Source: Sphingopyxis soli
GTDB taxonomy: Bacteria; Pseudomonadota; Alphaproteobacteria; Sphingomonadales; Sphingomonadaceae
Direction of reading: 5' to 3'
DNA: 64,000 nucleotides
Assembly: GCF_018682675.1 (NCBI RefSeq)
Contig: NZ_JAFMTR010000033.1
Coordinates: forward strand, 1 to 64,000
Numbering within the stretch: position 1 is the stretch's first letter; the number at the start of each line of letters is the position of its first letter. Both the position numbers and the translations under genes were made by a program. This document shows positions 15,844 to 24,148 of the stretch, piece after piece. The notes beneath the pieces are model-generated. The model was not told the DNA's origin and did no database searches. It saw only the letters and a program-made list of their open reading frames with translations.

Positions 15844-17151
15844 ATGGATGACCTGAATGTCATCGATCAGTTCATGGAGGCCTTCGCCTCCTACATCGAC
15901 AGCGGGTTCGGCCTGTTGGGCGGTGACGTCGGTTTCCTGACCACGATCCTGATCGGCATCGACATCACGCTCGCCGGGCTGTTCTGGGCGCTCGGCGGCG
16001 AAGACGACGTCATCGCCAAGTTCCTCAAAAAGATCCTCTATGTCGGCGTCTTCGCCCTGATCCTCAACAGCTTCTCGACACTGTCCGATATCATCTTTCG
16101 CAGCTTCGCCGGCCTCGGCCTCACCGCAGGGGGCAGCGCGATTACGGCTGACGATTTATTGCGACCCGGCAAGCTGGCCGGGACCGGCTTCGAGGCAGCA
16201 TGGCCGCTCCTCGAGCAGGCGAAGGAGTTGGTTGGCCCGATCGCCTTCTTCGACAATTTCATCGAGATCGCCGTGCTGGTGATCGCCTGGGTCGTCGTCA
16301 TCGCCGCCTTTTTCATCCTCGCGATCCAGCTTTTCATCACAATCCTCGAATTCAAGCTTACTTCGCTCGCCGGCTTCGTGCTCGTGCCCTTTGCGCTGTG
16401 GAACCGCACGTCGTTCCTCGCCGAACGGGTGCTCGGGAACGTCGTCAGTTCGGGCATCAAGGTCATGGTGCTCGCGGTCATCGTCGGCATCGGCTCTAAC
16501 TATTTCGCCGACTTCACCAGTGCGATCACCGGCGACGAGGTGTCGATCGAACAGGCCGTGTCGCTGATGCTCGCGAGCCTCGCGATCTTTGGCCTCTCCA
16601 TCTTCGGCCCGGGAATCGCATCCGGCCTCGTCGCCGGCGCGCCGCAGCTCGGCGCCGGATCGGTGATCGCCACTACCGTGCTTGCCGGCGGAGGTCTTGC
16701 GATGGCAGGCGCTGGCGCCGTCGGCGCGGCACGCGGTCTCGCGGGGGCCGGTCTCGGCGCGATCCGCGCCGGTACATCGATGGGGTCTGCCGCATCCACT
16801 GCCTACAAGCTCGGGCAGGAAACCTCGGGCTCGACCAGCGTCGGCGCGGGCCTCGGCGGCGTTGCGACCGCCATGCGCGGCGCGGCTGCCAACCGGATGA
16901 GCGGCGGTCTCGGCGTTAGCGCTGCCGCCGATCGTGGGCAGCGCGCCGCATGGGAAGCAGGAAGCACCCGTGCCGGCGGCGCCGCCCCCGCAGCCGCGCC
17001 GATAGGCGCAGCTGAAGGAACACCCGCCTGGGCGCAGAAGCTTCATGCCAGCCAGAATGCTCGCCACCGCCGCCAGATGGCGATCCACGCAATCCAGGGC
17101 GGCGACCGCGGCGGCGCTGGCGCCACTCCAGACATCAAGGAAAGGGACTGA
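15844..17151 (+). CDS. trbL: Conjugal transfer membrane protein TrbL (VirB6-like)
   Basis: A 435-residue polytopic inner-membrane channel protein. About six hydrophobic segments lie between residues 20 and 310. The C-terminal 110 residues are soluble and rich in Ala/Gly (ends TPDIKERD), as usual for TrbL. The ATG at 15,844 gives MDDLNVIDQFM, the normal family start; the frame is open from 15,781. An AGCAGGAA site lies upstream. Confidence 0.94.
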   Translation: MDDLNVIDQFMEAFASYIDSGFGLLGGDVGFLTTILIGIDITLAGLFWALGGEDDVIAKFLKKILYVGVFALILNSFSTLSDIIFRSFAGLGLTAGGSAITADDLLRPGKLAGTGFEAAWPLLEQAKELVGPIAFFDNFIEIAVLVIAWVVVIAAFFILAIQLFITILEFKLTSLAGFVLVPFALWNRTSFLAERVLGNVVSSGIKVMVLAVIVGIGSNYFADFTSAITGDEVSIEQAVSLMLASLAIFGLSIFGPGIASGLVAGAPQLGAGSVIATTVLAGGGLAMAGAGAVGAARGLAGAGLGAIRAGTSMGSAASTAYKLGQETSGSTSVGAGLGGVATAMRGAAANRMSGGLGVSAAADRGQRAAWEAGSTRAGGAAPAAAPIGAAEGTPAWAQKLHASQNARHRRQMAIHAIQGGDRGGAGATPDIKERD

Positions 17152-17154
17152 GCG

Positions 17155-17997
17155 ATGAAATTTCGACGCGCATTGCAGCGCTATGGGCGAACGCCCGAAC
17201 CCGAGACACCCTACCAACGAGCGGGCCAGCTTTGGGATGAGCGTATCGGCTCGGCTCGCGCACAGGCGAAGAACTGGCGGCTGATGGCCTTCGGCGGCCT
17301 GTTCCTGACCACTGGTCTGTCGGGCGCGCTGGTCTGGCAATCGATGCAAAGCCGCGTCGTGCCCTATGTGGTCGAGGTCGATGCACTCGGGCAAGCACAG
17401 GCCGTCGCGCCTGCCGCCAAGGACTATCGGCCGACCGATCCGCAGATCGCATGGTTCCTCGGCCGGTTCATCACCGGCGTTCGAGCGCGCTCGCTCGATC
17501 CGGTATTGATGCGTGAAAACTGGCTATCAGCCTATGATTTCGCGACCGAACGTGCGTCACTGTTCCTCGGCGAATATGCCCGCACCTCCAATCCGTTCGC
17601 CGATGTCGGGCGCAAGACGGTTTCGGTGCAGGTGACGAGCGTCGTCCGCGCGTCGGATACGAGCTTCCAGGTCAAATGGACCGAGCAGCAATATGAGCGG
17701 GGAAGCCTCGCCAGCACGTCACGCTGGACGGCGATGCTCACGGTGAAGATCAAGCCGCCGCGCTTGGCCGATGTGCTCCGAAAAAACCCGCTCGGTCTCT
17801 ATGTTGACGCGATCGACTGGAGCCGCGAACTGGAAACGCCTCAGGACCGGCCGCCTTCGCCGCAACCATCGGCCGTGCCCGATCCCGCACAATCACTCCC
17901 GGTCGCGCCGCCCACCGACATTCCGCTGGGCTCGCCGCTCGATCCGACCCTTGCTCAACCCGCAGCCGCACCATCCCCCGAAAGGACCGACCAATGA
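17155..17997 (+). CDS. trbF: Conjugal transfer protein TrbF (VirB8-like)
   Basis: A 280-residue bitopic protein: a short cytoplasmic N-terminus, one membrane helix (about 42-60, LMAFGGLFLTTGLSGALVW) and a periplasmic VirB8 domain (70-225). A proline-rich tail follows (RPPSPQPSAVPDPAQ...). VirB8 proteins nucleate channel assembly. It starts 3 bases after trbL and overlaps trbG by 4 bases. Confidence 0.94.
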   Translation: MKFRRALQRYGRTPEPETPYQRAGQLWDERIGSARAQAKNWRLMAFGGLFLTTGLSGALVWQSMQSRVVPYVVEVDALGQAQAVAPAAKDYRPTDPQIAWFLGRFITGVRARSLDPVLMRENWLSAYDFATERASLFLGEYARTSNPFADVGRKTVSVQVTSVVRASDTSFQVKWTEQQYERGSLASTSRWTAMLTVKIKPPRLADVLRKNPLGLYVDAIDWSRELETPQDRPPSPQPSAVPDPAQSLPVAPPTDIPLGSPLDPTLAQPAAAPSPERTDQ

Positions 17998-18845
17998 TCC
18001 GTGCCCTCATCCTGGCGGCGAGCGCGATGGCGCTTGCCATGGGCGTCGCTGCGCAGAGCCGCGAACCCGCGTCACCCACCGCGCGCGTCACTGCCGCCAA
18101 CCGGGCGGCACTGCGCGAGCCGTCGAGCGCGGGATATATATATGCCGTCCAGGTCTATCCCTGGGCGGAAGGCGTGCTCTACCGGCTCTATGCCGCGCCC
18201 GAGCGCATCACCGACATTGCCTTGCAGCCGGGCGAAACGATTGTGTCCGTCGCCGCCGGCGACACCGTGCGCTGGACTGTCGGCGATACCACCAGCGGCA
18301 TCGGCGAAAGCAAGCGCGTGCACATCCTCGTCAAGCCGTTTTCGGCGGGCCTACGCACAAACCTTGTCATTGCTACCGATCGCCGGACCTACCATCTCCA
18401 GCTCGAAAGCACGCCCGCGACCGCGATGGCGGCGATCTCCTGGACCTATCCACATGACGAGCTGATCGCGCTCCGGCGTCAGCGCGATGCAGCCGTGGCG
18501 GCGACGCCGATCGCGTCGGGCCTCTCGGTCGAAAGCCTCAACTTCAACTATGCGATCTCGGGCGACAAGCCGGCCTGGCGGCCGCTGCGCGCGTTCGACG
18601 ATGGGCGGCAGACCTACATCGAGTTCTCGCCTGCGATCGCCGTGGGTGAGGCGCCCCCGCTGTTCGTGATTGGCGAGGATGGCGAGGCCCAGCTCGTCAA
18701 CTATCGCGTCGCCGGCCGCTATTATGTGGTCGACCGCCTGTTCGGTGTCGCCGAGCTGCGCCTTGGCGGCAAGAAACAGCAGATTGTCCGTATCACCGCC
18801 GCCCAGCCGAAGAGCCGGCAGCGCAAGGCCGGGAGGGGCGCGTGA
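17994..18845 (+). CDS. trbG: Conjugal transfer protein TrbG (VirB9-like)
   Basis: A 283-residue periplasmic/outer-membrane channel component with a cleavable signal (MIRALILAASAMALAMGVAA). A VirB9/CagX domain covers about 45-275, including the C-terminal stretch GRYYVVDRLFGVAELRLG that contacts the outer-membrane lipoprotein in homologues. Starts at ATG 17,994 inside the trbF stop. Intact. Confidence 0.94.
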   Translation: MIRALILAASAMALAMGVAAQSREPASPTARVTAANRAALREPSSAGYIYAVQVYPWAEGVLYRLYAAPERITDIALQPGETIVSVAAGDTVRWTVGDTTSGIGESKRVHILVKPFSAGLRTNLVIATDRRTYHLQLESTPATAMAAISWTYPHDELIALRRQRDAAVAATPIASGLSVESLNFNYAISGDKPAWRPLRAFDDGRQTYIEFSPAIAVGEAPPLFVIGEDGEAQLVNYRVAGRYYVVDRLFGVAELRLGGKKQQIVRITAAQPKSRQRKAGRGA

Positions 18846-20080
18846 CCGATCCAACCGCTTCTTCCGCGCCGATCGCGGCGCCCAAAGCCGACCCCGAAAC
18901 GCTCGTTCTGCGCGCGGCGCCGGGCCGCGTCACCCGTTTTCGCCGCGGTGCGATCGTCGCCATCGCTGCCGCCGGCTCGACCGCGATCATCGGCGTCGCC
19001 TGGCTGGCGCTCAAGCCCGCGACCCTGAGCCTGATCGCACGAAGCGATGAAAAGCTGGTTGGCGCGAAGGCGCCGCCTGATGCGCTCGCGGGCGCGCCGA
19101 CGAGCTATGGCGACGTGCCGAAGCTCGGGCTACCGCTTCCCGGTGATCTCGGGCGGCCGATCCTCGAGCGCCAGCGGCAGCTTGGCGGGATGGTTCCCCC
19201 TGACCCCGCTGCCGATGCGGTGAGCCGGGCCGCGCAGGAAGCCGAAGCCGAGCGCCAGCGCATCGCCGCTGAGCAGAAGGCCGCACGCGAGTCTGGCGTC
19301 ATGCTGCAATTGGCGGGCGGCGGTCGCGCCGCCGCCCCTGCACCGGTGACTACCGATGCAAGTGTTCCGCCAGCATCGGCCGAGACTGCCAAGCCGCTCC
19401 TCGACCCTGACCGAGATCCTAACGCCCAGGGGCGCAAGAACGAATTGGTCGGCCACGCCAATCGCGACGACGACATCAATCCGCACGCGCTGGCGCAGTC
19501 CGTATCGCCTTGGACCTTGCAGGCCGGCAGCATCATTGCCGCGAGCCTCATAACCGGGCTCAACTCGGATCTTCCCGGGCTCGTCACCGCGCAGATCACG
19601 GAGAACGTCTATGACAGTGTGACCGGGCGCGGTCTGCTCATTCCGCAAGGATCGCGGCTGATCGGCAGCTACGACAGCGTTGTAGCGTTTGGGCAGAGCC
19701 GTGCGCTGGTCGTCTGGCAGCGGATTATCCTGCCCGACGGCTCGTCGATTCGTATCGACAATGTGCCGGCGACCGATACGCAGGGCTATGCGGGTCTGTC
19801 CGACCGGATCGACCGGCATACTTGGCAACTTCTGAAGGGCGTCGCCCTGTCGACACTGCTGGGCGTCGGCACTGAATTGAGCTTCGGCAGCACCGAAAGC
19901 GACCTTGTCCGGGCGATCCGCGAGTCAGCGCAGCAGAGCGGCGCGCGCGCCGGCGATCAGCTCGTCACGCGCAATCTCAATATCCAGCCGACCTTGCGCG
20001 TGCGTCCCGGCTGGCCGCTACGGGTGGTCGTGCACAAAGACATCATATTGCCCGGACCCTGGGGAGGCCGTCATGGCTGA
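18842..20080 (+). CDS. trbI: Conjugal transfer protein TrbI (VirB10-like)
   Basis: A 412-residue protein spanning both membranes, with a GTG start overlapping the trbG stop. A membrane helix lies at about 38-58 (AIVAIAAAGSTAIIGVAWLA). A long Pro/Ala/Gln-rich linker is followed by the VirB10 beta-barrel domain (about 215-405) containing the antenna region (LITGLNSDLPGLVTAQ... LIPQGSRLIGSYDS). It transduces ATPase energy to the outer-membrane gate. Last of the Trb channel genes; overlaps the DUF2274 gene by 8 bases. Confidence 0.95.
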   Translation: MTDPTASSAPIAAPKADPETLVLRAAPGRVTRFRRGAIVAIAAAGSTAIIGVAWLALKPATLSLIARSDEKLVGAKAPPDALAGAPTSYGDVPKLGLPLPGDLGRPILERQRQLGGMVPPDPAADAVSRAAQEAEAERQRIAAEQKAARESGVMLQLAGGGRAAAPAPVTTDASVPPASAETAKPLLDPDRDPNAQGRKNELVGHANRDDDINPHALAQSVSPWTLQAGSIIAASLITGLNSDLPGLVTAQITENVYDSVTGRGLLIPQGSRLIGSYDSVVAFGQSRALVVWQRIILPDGSSIRIDNVPATDTQGYAGLSDRIDRHTWQLLKGVALSTLLGVGTELSFGSTESDLVRAIRESAQQSGARAGDQLVTRNLNIQPTLRVRPGWPLRVVVHKDIILPGPWGGRHG

Positions 20081-20285
20081 TTTGAAGCTGCCAAGGCTGC
20101 CCGATCGGACGCCGGCTAAGATCACGATCAACGTCATGCCGGATCTCATCGAAGCGCTGAACGACTACGCCGAGGCCTATGAGGCGGCCTACGGCCGACG
20201 CGAGTCCGTACCGGACCTCATTCCATTCATGCTTAGCGGCTTCCTGGCGAGCGACCGCTCGTTCAGCCGGGCACGTAAGAAATAG
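20073..20285 (+). CDS. DUF2274 protein
   Basis: A 70-residue protein beginning MADLKLPRLPDRTPAKITI, the typical DUF2274 start. This family is regularly found immediately after trbI. The pattern of a strand followed by two helices (ALNDYAEAYEAAYG, VPDLIPFMLSGFLASD) recalls ribbon-helix-helix folds; a role as transfer regulator is inferred, not shown. It is translationally coupled to trbI. Confidence 0.88.
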   Translation: MADLKLPRLPDRTPAKITINVMPDLIEALNDYAEAYEAAYGRRESVPDLIPFMLSGFLASDRSFSRARKK

Positions 20286-20289
20286 TCCG

Positions 20290-20523
20290 ATGTCGGCCCG
20301 GCAGCCTGCAACGAATGGCGACGACGCGCCCCCGATTGGGCCGATAAGCGTTCGCATTCCCGACGCAGTACGGATGACGGGGCTCAGCAAATCCAAGATC
20401 TACCAGCTCATCGCTTCCGGCGACATCGAGGCAGCCAAGGTCGGCCGTGCAACCGTGGTGTTTGTCGATAGTCTGCGGTCCTTTCTGCGATCACACTGTA
20501 AACAGCCGCGTTCTCGGGCGTAG
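20290..20523 (+). CDS. Excisionase-like helix-turn-helix protein
   Basis: A 77-residue protein with a MerR/AlpA-type winged helix: VRIPDAVRMTGLSKSKIYQL then IASGDIEAAKVG and a strand RATVVFVD. Proteins of this shape serve as recombination directionality factors or regulators. It is the last ICE gene, 4 bases after DUF2274 and about 130 bases from the right attachment site, which favours a role in excision. A plain regulator is the alternative. Confidence 0.75.
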   Translation: MSARQPATNGDDAPPIGPISVRIPDAVRMTGLSKSKIYQLIASGDIEAAKVGRATVVFVDSLRSFLRSHCKQPRSRA

Positions 20524-20651
20524 CAGGGATCGCGCATGTCGGCCTGTCGATATTTCGGCACGGCCTGTCGCGAAGGGGTAAAATTGGGGGTGGATTGAGC
20601 GGAATTATCGGCACGACGATCAAGAACGTTGTTATAAATCAGTATCTTATG

Positions 20652-20681
20652 TTTTTCGTGTGAATCCCTCCTCCGCTACCA
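20652..20681 (+). other. Right attachment site (attR) of the ICE with tRNA 3' tail
   Basis: TTTTTCGT at 20,652-20,659 fits the TTTTTYRT octamer reported for Tn4371-family att sites. Immediately after, 20,662-20,681 reads GAATCCCTCCTCCGCTACCA, which parses as the end of a T-loop, a 5-base T-stem strand, a 7-base acceptor strand, discriminator A and CCA. No 5' tRNA half is present upstream, so this is a detached 3' end. The full tRNA copy would lie at the left end, outside the window. Confidence 0.6.
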
Positions 20682-20867
20682 GTTTTCAAACACTTGGCGT
20701 ATAGTTTGGTTCGCGGTCGGCTGCATTGCCGGTCGCCATTCGCGGCGGGGCTCGCGGATCGGCGATCATCCCGACTTTTGTGTCTGTATCCGCTTGCCAC
20801 CGACGTCGGCGGCCGCGCGACCGTTTCGGTTCTATATCACGGAATTCCTGTAGAGCAGACCTGCATT

Positions 20868-21359
20868 GTGGCGCTGTTGATGGGATCGGTATCGGCGCTG
20901 ATCGTCCCCGAACTCGCATTTGGGCAGGATGCGTCGGAATCGGATAGCGGCGGGCTGGATGAAATCGTCATCCTGGCGCCGCCGCATGTCCCGCACGCGC
21001 CGCAGCGCCCGGTCGCAGGCACCGTCGGGCTCGTCATCGAGCGCAAGCGGCCCGACGGCATGGCCGGCGCCTTCCAATGCTATTGCGACGATCGCGGTCG
21101 CATCGTCCACCCCGCCAAACATGGCGCGCGCCAAGGGCTGGCGGTGAGCGCGAACGCCATCACGGATTCGTCTCACTCGCCCCCCAGGCGCACGAAACGA
21201 ATATTGCCGTCCTCGCGGTGCAGGAGGACGCCGCGGTCCGTTTTTTCGAGGCACGCACCCTCCATATCGACAACGCCGATATCGTTGGGGATCAGGGTGA
21301 CGCGAAGCCTGCCGCCGTCGGCTTCGGTGAGGACGAAGCGCGGTGCGGTTATGCCATAA
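20868..21359 (+). CDS. Possible small exported protein (doubtful)
   Basis: An open frame of up to 163 residues starting at a GTG. The first 25 residues are hydrophobic and signal-like (VALLMGSVSALIVPELAFGQ), followed by DASESDSGGLDEIVIL, which recalls the N-terminus of TonB-dependent receptors. Codon use looks coding to about 21,120, but the end overlaps the convergent gene by 187 bases, so the true end is unclear. It may be a decayed fragment beside the ICE junction. The preceding 20,682-20,867 shows no gene. Confidence 0.25.
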   Translation: MALLMGSVSALIVPELAFGQDASESDSGGLDEIVILAPPHVPHAPQRPVAGTVGLVIERKRPDGMAGAFQCYCDDRGRIVHPAKHGARQGLAVSANAITDSSHSPPRRTKRILPSSRCRRTPRSVFSRHAPSISTTPISLGIRVTRSLPPSASVRTKRGAVMP

Positions 21360-21811
21360 ATCGGCTCGCTTATTTCGACCCAGCGCGGCGCGCGCTTGTC
21401 CTCCTCGGGCATCGTCCAGCCATAATATTGGGTATAGCCCTCTGCGGGATCGCCGCTGTCGAACCCGATGCGGAAATCGACTCCCGGAATGCCTTCGCCG
21501 TTCGGCCAGGTGACGAGCAGGGTGGGGATCGCGCCGTCGACCGCGATCGGCGCTCCCTTCTCGAAGGCCGGCGGAACCGGCTTGGGTTCGGTCGTCAGGC
21601 AGATGCGGTCGCCCCGCGCCTCCCAGCGTCCCTCGGCGCGTTCGTCCAGCGCGCCGACGGCGAGCGCATATTGGAACCGGCCGTCGCTCCGGATCAGCAG
21701 CCCGCCGCCGACGTCGGGGCCTTCGGCGATGCCATATTCGCCTACGAAGGCATTGTCCTGTGCGATTGCTGGCGCGGCGAGAAGGGCGATGGCGAGGAAA
21801 AACTGGCGCAT
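21173..21811 (-). CDS. Secreted protein of unknown function
   Basis: A 212-residue protein with a clear signal peptide (MRQFFLAIALLAAPAIAQ). The mature part is predicted mostly beta (GGGLLIRSDGRFQYALAVG, EGRWEARGDRICLTTEP) and resembles lipocalin-like periplasmic proteins common in sphingomonads. It has no catalytic motif that I recognise. Divergent from the release factor gene 78 bases away, so the two may share a promoter region. Confidence 0.75.
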   Translation of the reverse strand: MRQFFLAIALLAAPAIAQDNAFVGEYGIAEGPDVGGGLLIRSDGRFQYALAVGALDERAEGRWEARGDRICLTTEPKPVPPAFEKGAPIAVDGAIPTLLVTWPNGEGIPGVDFRIGFDSGDPAEGYTQYYGWTMPEEDKRAPRWVEISEPIYGITAPRFVLTEADGGRLRVTLIPNDIGVVDMEGACLEKTDRGVLLHREDGNIRFVRLGGE

Positions 21812-21888
21812 GGAACGATACTGCGCATGTCGACGCCATCGCGCCAGCCCCTTTCCACGATGCGCCCCACCTGCTAGGCGCCCGCGCC

Positions 21889-23496
21889 ATGTCCCAGAAC
21901 AACTCGCGAAAGCATCCCGACCGCCGCACCTTCGCTATCATCTCGCACCCCGACGCGGGCAAGACGACGCTGACCGAGAAATTGCTCGTCGCGGGCGGCG
22001 CAATCCATATGGCGGGCGAGGTGAAGGCGCGCGGCCAGGCGCGGCGCGCGCGGTCCGACTGGATGAAAATCGAGCAGCAGCGCGGGATTTCCGTGACCTC
22101 GTCGGTGATGACCTTCGAGCACGCCGGGCTCGTCTTCAACCTGCTCGATACGCCGGGGCACGAGGATTTCAGTGAGGACACTTACCGCACGCTGACCGCG
22201 GTCGACAGCGCCGTGATGGTGATCGACGCCGCGAAGGGCATCGAGCCGCAGACGCTCAAGCTGTTCGAGGTGTGCCGCCTGCGTTCGGTCCCGATCATCA
22301 CCTTCGTCAACAAGGTCGACCGCGAAGGCCTGCCGCCGTTCGAACTGCTCGACGAGGTCGCCGACCGGCTCGCGCTCGACGTCTGCCCGATGAACTGGCC
22401 CGCGGGCATGGGCGGGCAGTTCGAGGGAATCTACGACCTCGTCGATCCCGCGATCATGAAGCCGGGCGGCGACGCGTCGCGCATGTATGAAGGCGACCGC
22501 TTCAGCGTGTCGGGGCTGGACGATGCAGCGCTGGCCGCGCAGCTCAGCGCCGACGCGCTCGCGCACCTCAAGGAAGAAACCGAGCTGGCGTCGGCCTGCT
22601 ACGCGCCCTTCGACGCCGCGGCGTACCGGGGCGGCGACCTGACCCCGGTCTATTTCGGGTCGGCGCTGAAGGAATTCGGCGTCGTCGACCTGCTGAACGC
22701 GCTCGCAAGCCACGCGCCGGGCCCCCAGCCGCAGCCCGCCGAGCCCGCGCCGGTCCAGCCCGACGACGAGGCCGTCACCGGCTTCGTCTTCAAGGTGCAG
22801 GCGAACATGAACCCCGCGCACCGCGACCGTATCGCCTTCATGCGCCTGTGCTCGGGCAAGTTCGAGCGCGGGATGCGGCTGATGCAGGGCGGGACGGGCA
22901 AGGCGATCGCGATCAGCCGCCCGATGCTGTTCCTTGCGCAGGACCGCGAAATGGCCGAGGAAGCCTATCCCGGCGACATCATCGGCATTCCGAACCACGG
23001 CACCTTGCGCGTCGGAGATACCTTGTCCGAACGCACCGACATCACGATCACGGGCCTGCCGAACTTCGCCCCCGAGATCCTGCGTCGGGTCGCGCTCGTC
23101 GATCCGACCAAGACCAAGCAGCTTCGCAAGGCGCTCGACGATATGGCCGAAGAGGGGATCATTCAGGTCTTCTATCCGGAGATCGGCTCGAACATGATCG
23201 TCGGCGTTGTCGGCCAGTTGCAGCTTGAGGTGCTGATCAGCCGGCTTGAGGCGGAGTATAAGGTCGAGGCGAAGCTCGAGGCATCGCCCTGGGACACGGC
23301 GCGCTGGATCGCGAGCGATGATCCGGCCGCGCTCAAGGCGTTCCAGGCCGATCACCGCGGCGCCAGCGCCGCCGACCGCGACGGCGCGCCGGTGTTTATG
23401 GCGAAGGATGCGTGGGAAGTCGGCTATGTGACCCAGCGCCACCCGGCGATCCGCTTCACCGCGACGAAAGAGCGCGTTTTCGCCGACGCGGGTTGA
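21889..23496 (+). CDS. prfC: Peptide chain release factor 3
   Basis: A 535-residue translational GTPase that recycles RF1/RF2 from ribosomes after termination. G1 is AIISHPDAGKTTLTEK, switch II is LLDTPGHEDFSEDTYR and NKVD supplies G4. Domains II and III follow to the end (VQANMNPAHRDRIAFMRLCS, later EIGSNMIVGVVGQLQLEVL). The ATG at 21,889 gives MSQNNSRKHPDRRTFA, matching the family start; the frame is open from 21,760. Standalone gene. Confidence 0.95.
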   Translation: MSQNNSRKHPDRRTFAIISHPDAGKTTLTEKLLVAGGAIHMAGEVKARGQARRARSDWMKIEQQRGISVTSSVMTFEHAGLVFNLLDTPGHEDFSEDTYRTLTAVDSAVMVIDAAKGIEPQTLKLFEVCRLRSVPIITFVNKVDREGLPPFELLDEVADRLALDVCPMNWPAGMGGQFEGIYDLVDPAIMKPGGDASRMYEGDRFSVSGLDDAALAAQLSADALAHLKEETELASACYAPFDAAAYRGGDLTPVYFGSALKEFGVVDLLNALASHAPGPQPQPAEPAPVQPDDEAVTGFVFKVQANMNPAHRDRIAFMRLCSGKFERGMRLMQGGTGKAIAISRPMLFLAQDREMAEEAYPGDIIGIPNHGTLRVGDTLSERTDITITGLPNFAPEILRRVALVDPTKTKQLRKALDDMAEEGIIQVFYPEIGSNMIVGVVGQLQLEVLISRLEAEYKVEAKLEASPWDTARWIASDDPAALKAFQADHRGASAADRDGAPVFMAKDAWEVGYVTQRHPAIRFTATKERVFADAG

Positions 23497-23552
23497 TCGT
23501 GTCCGCCAAGTCCGGCACCATGACGTCCAGGCCGGTTATGGTGGGGGTATCG

Positions 23553-24026
23553 ATGCGCGGATGGATTTTGACGCTGGCATTGGTCGCGGGCAGCGCGCCG
23601 GCGGCGGCACAGGGGATCAAGCTTCCGGTCGCGGCGGGGTTCTGGACCAACGACACCGAAAAATGTGGGACCGTGCATCACGGATACGTGTTCGACGGCA
23701 AACGCTGGGGCGCCCTCTATTATTACGGACCCAACGGCAGCATGGGGCCGGCCGCCGAACTCGAGCCGATCACGCAGACGCGGGTTGTGGCGGGCGGCTT
23801 CACCCAGATGCAGTTCGGCGGCTTTGACGGCGCGGGCTATTTCCGCATCAAACCGCTTGGCCCCGGCCGCGCGCTCTATCGCGTCGGGGCTCCGTTTCGG
23901 GACGAGATACAGGAATCGGACGAGACGCTGATCCGCTGCGATTTCAAGACGCTGTCGCCAAAGATGCAGGCGGCGATCCGGCGTCTTGCGCCCGCACTGG
24001 CGGCGAGCCCGGCGACGCGGCCATAA
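23553..24026 (+). CDS. Small exported protein of unknown function
   Basis: A 157-residue protein with signal peptide (MRGWILTLALVAGSAPAAAQ). The mature part contains aromatic repeats (WGALYYYGPNGSMGP, TQMQFGGFDGAGYF) and two cysteines that may pair (TEKCGTVHH, LIRCDF). The start at 23,553 is chosen for the signal peptide and an upstream GGGGG ribosome site; in-frame starts at 23,499 and 23,520 would place extra residues before the signal. The family is unknown to me. Convergent with the ATP-grasp remnant and dinB. Confidence 0.65.
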   Translation: MRGWILTLALVAGSAPAAAQGIKLPVAAGFWTNDTEKCGTVHHGYVFDGKRWGALYYYGPNGSMGPAAELEPITQTRVVAGGFTQMQFGGFDGAGYFRIKPLGPGRALYRVGAPFRDEIQESDETLIRCDFKTLSPKMQAAIRRLAPALAASPATRP

Positions 24027-24147
24027 GCAACGCGGCGATCGACGCGGCGATCTGCTGGCCGGTGTCGAACTCGTAACAGGAAAAGACGGGGCTCGGATTG
24101 ACCTCGAAGCAATAATAGCGCCCGTCGGGGGCGATCGCGGGGTCGCG
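24016..24147 (-). pseudogene. C-terminal remnant of an ATP-grasp (RimK-like) protein
   Basis: The minus strand just after dinB encodes DGRYYCFEVNPSPVFSCYEF followed by DTGQQIAASIAALL. This matches the last 40 residues of RimK/ATP-grasp ligases (pattern D..CFEVNPSPGF..YE...G..IA..IA.LL). No start codon or upstream catalytic domain precedes it; the dinB stop lies at its 5' edge. It overlaps the end of the secreted protein gene by 11 bases. Interpreted as a deletion scar. Confidence 0.55.
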
Positions 24148-24148
24148 G

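Larger units (their letters stand above)
1..20681. mobile_element. Right-hand portion of a Tn4371-like integrative conjugative element
   Basis: A relaxase, a coupling protein and a complete trbBCDEJLFGI type IV secretion operon stand in the order known from Tn4371-family ICEs. Cargo genes sit between relaxase and traG, a usual insertion spot. The DUF2274 and helix-turn-helix genes close the conserved block, and a tRNA-3'-end-like site at 20,662-20,681 marks the border with chromosomal genes. No integrase, parA/repA or left attachment site is present, so these must lie upstream of position 1. An immobilised remnant or integrated plasmid is possible, but all visible transfer genes are intact. 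Confidence 0.85.

Noticed and set aside
20658-20690. A complete tRNA gene at the ICE border
   Set aside because: Only the 3' strand (T-loop end, acceptor, CCA) is present; no D-arm or anticodon arm can be built upstream.
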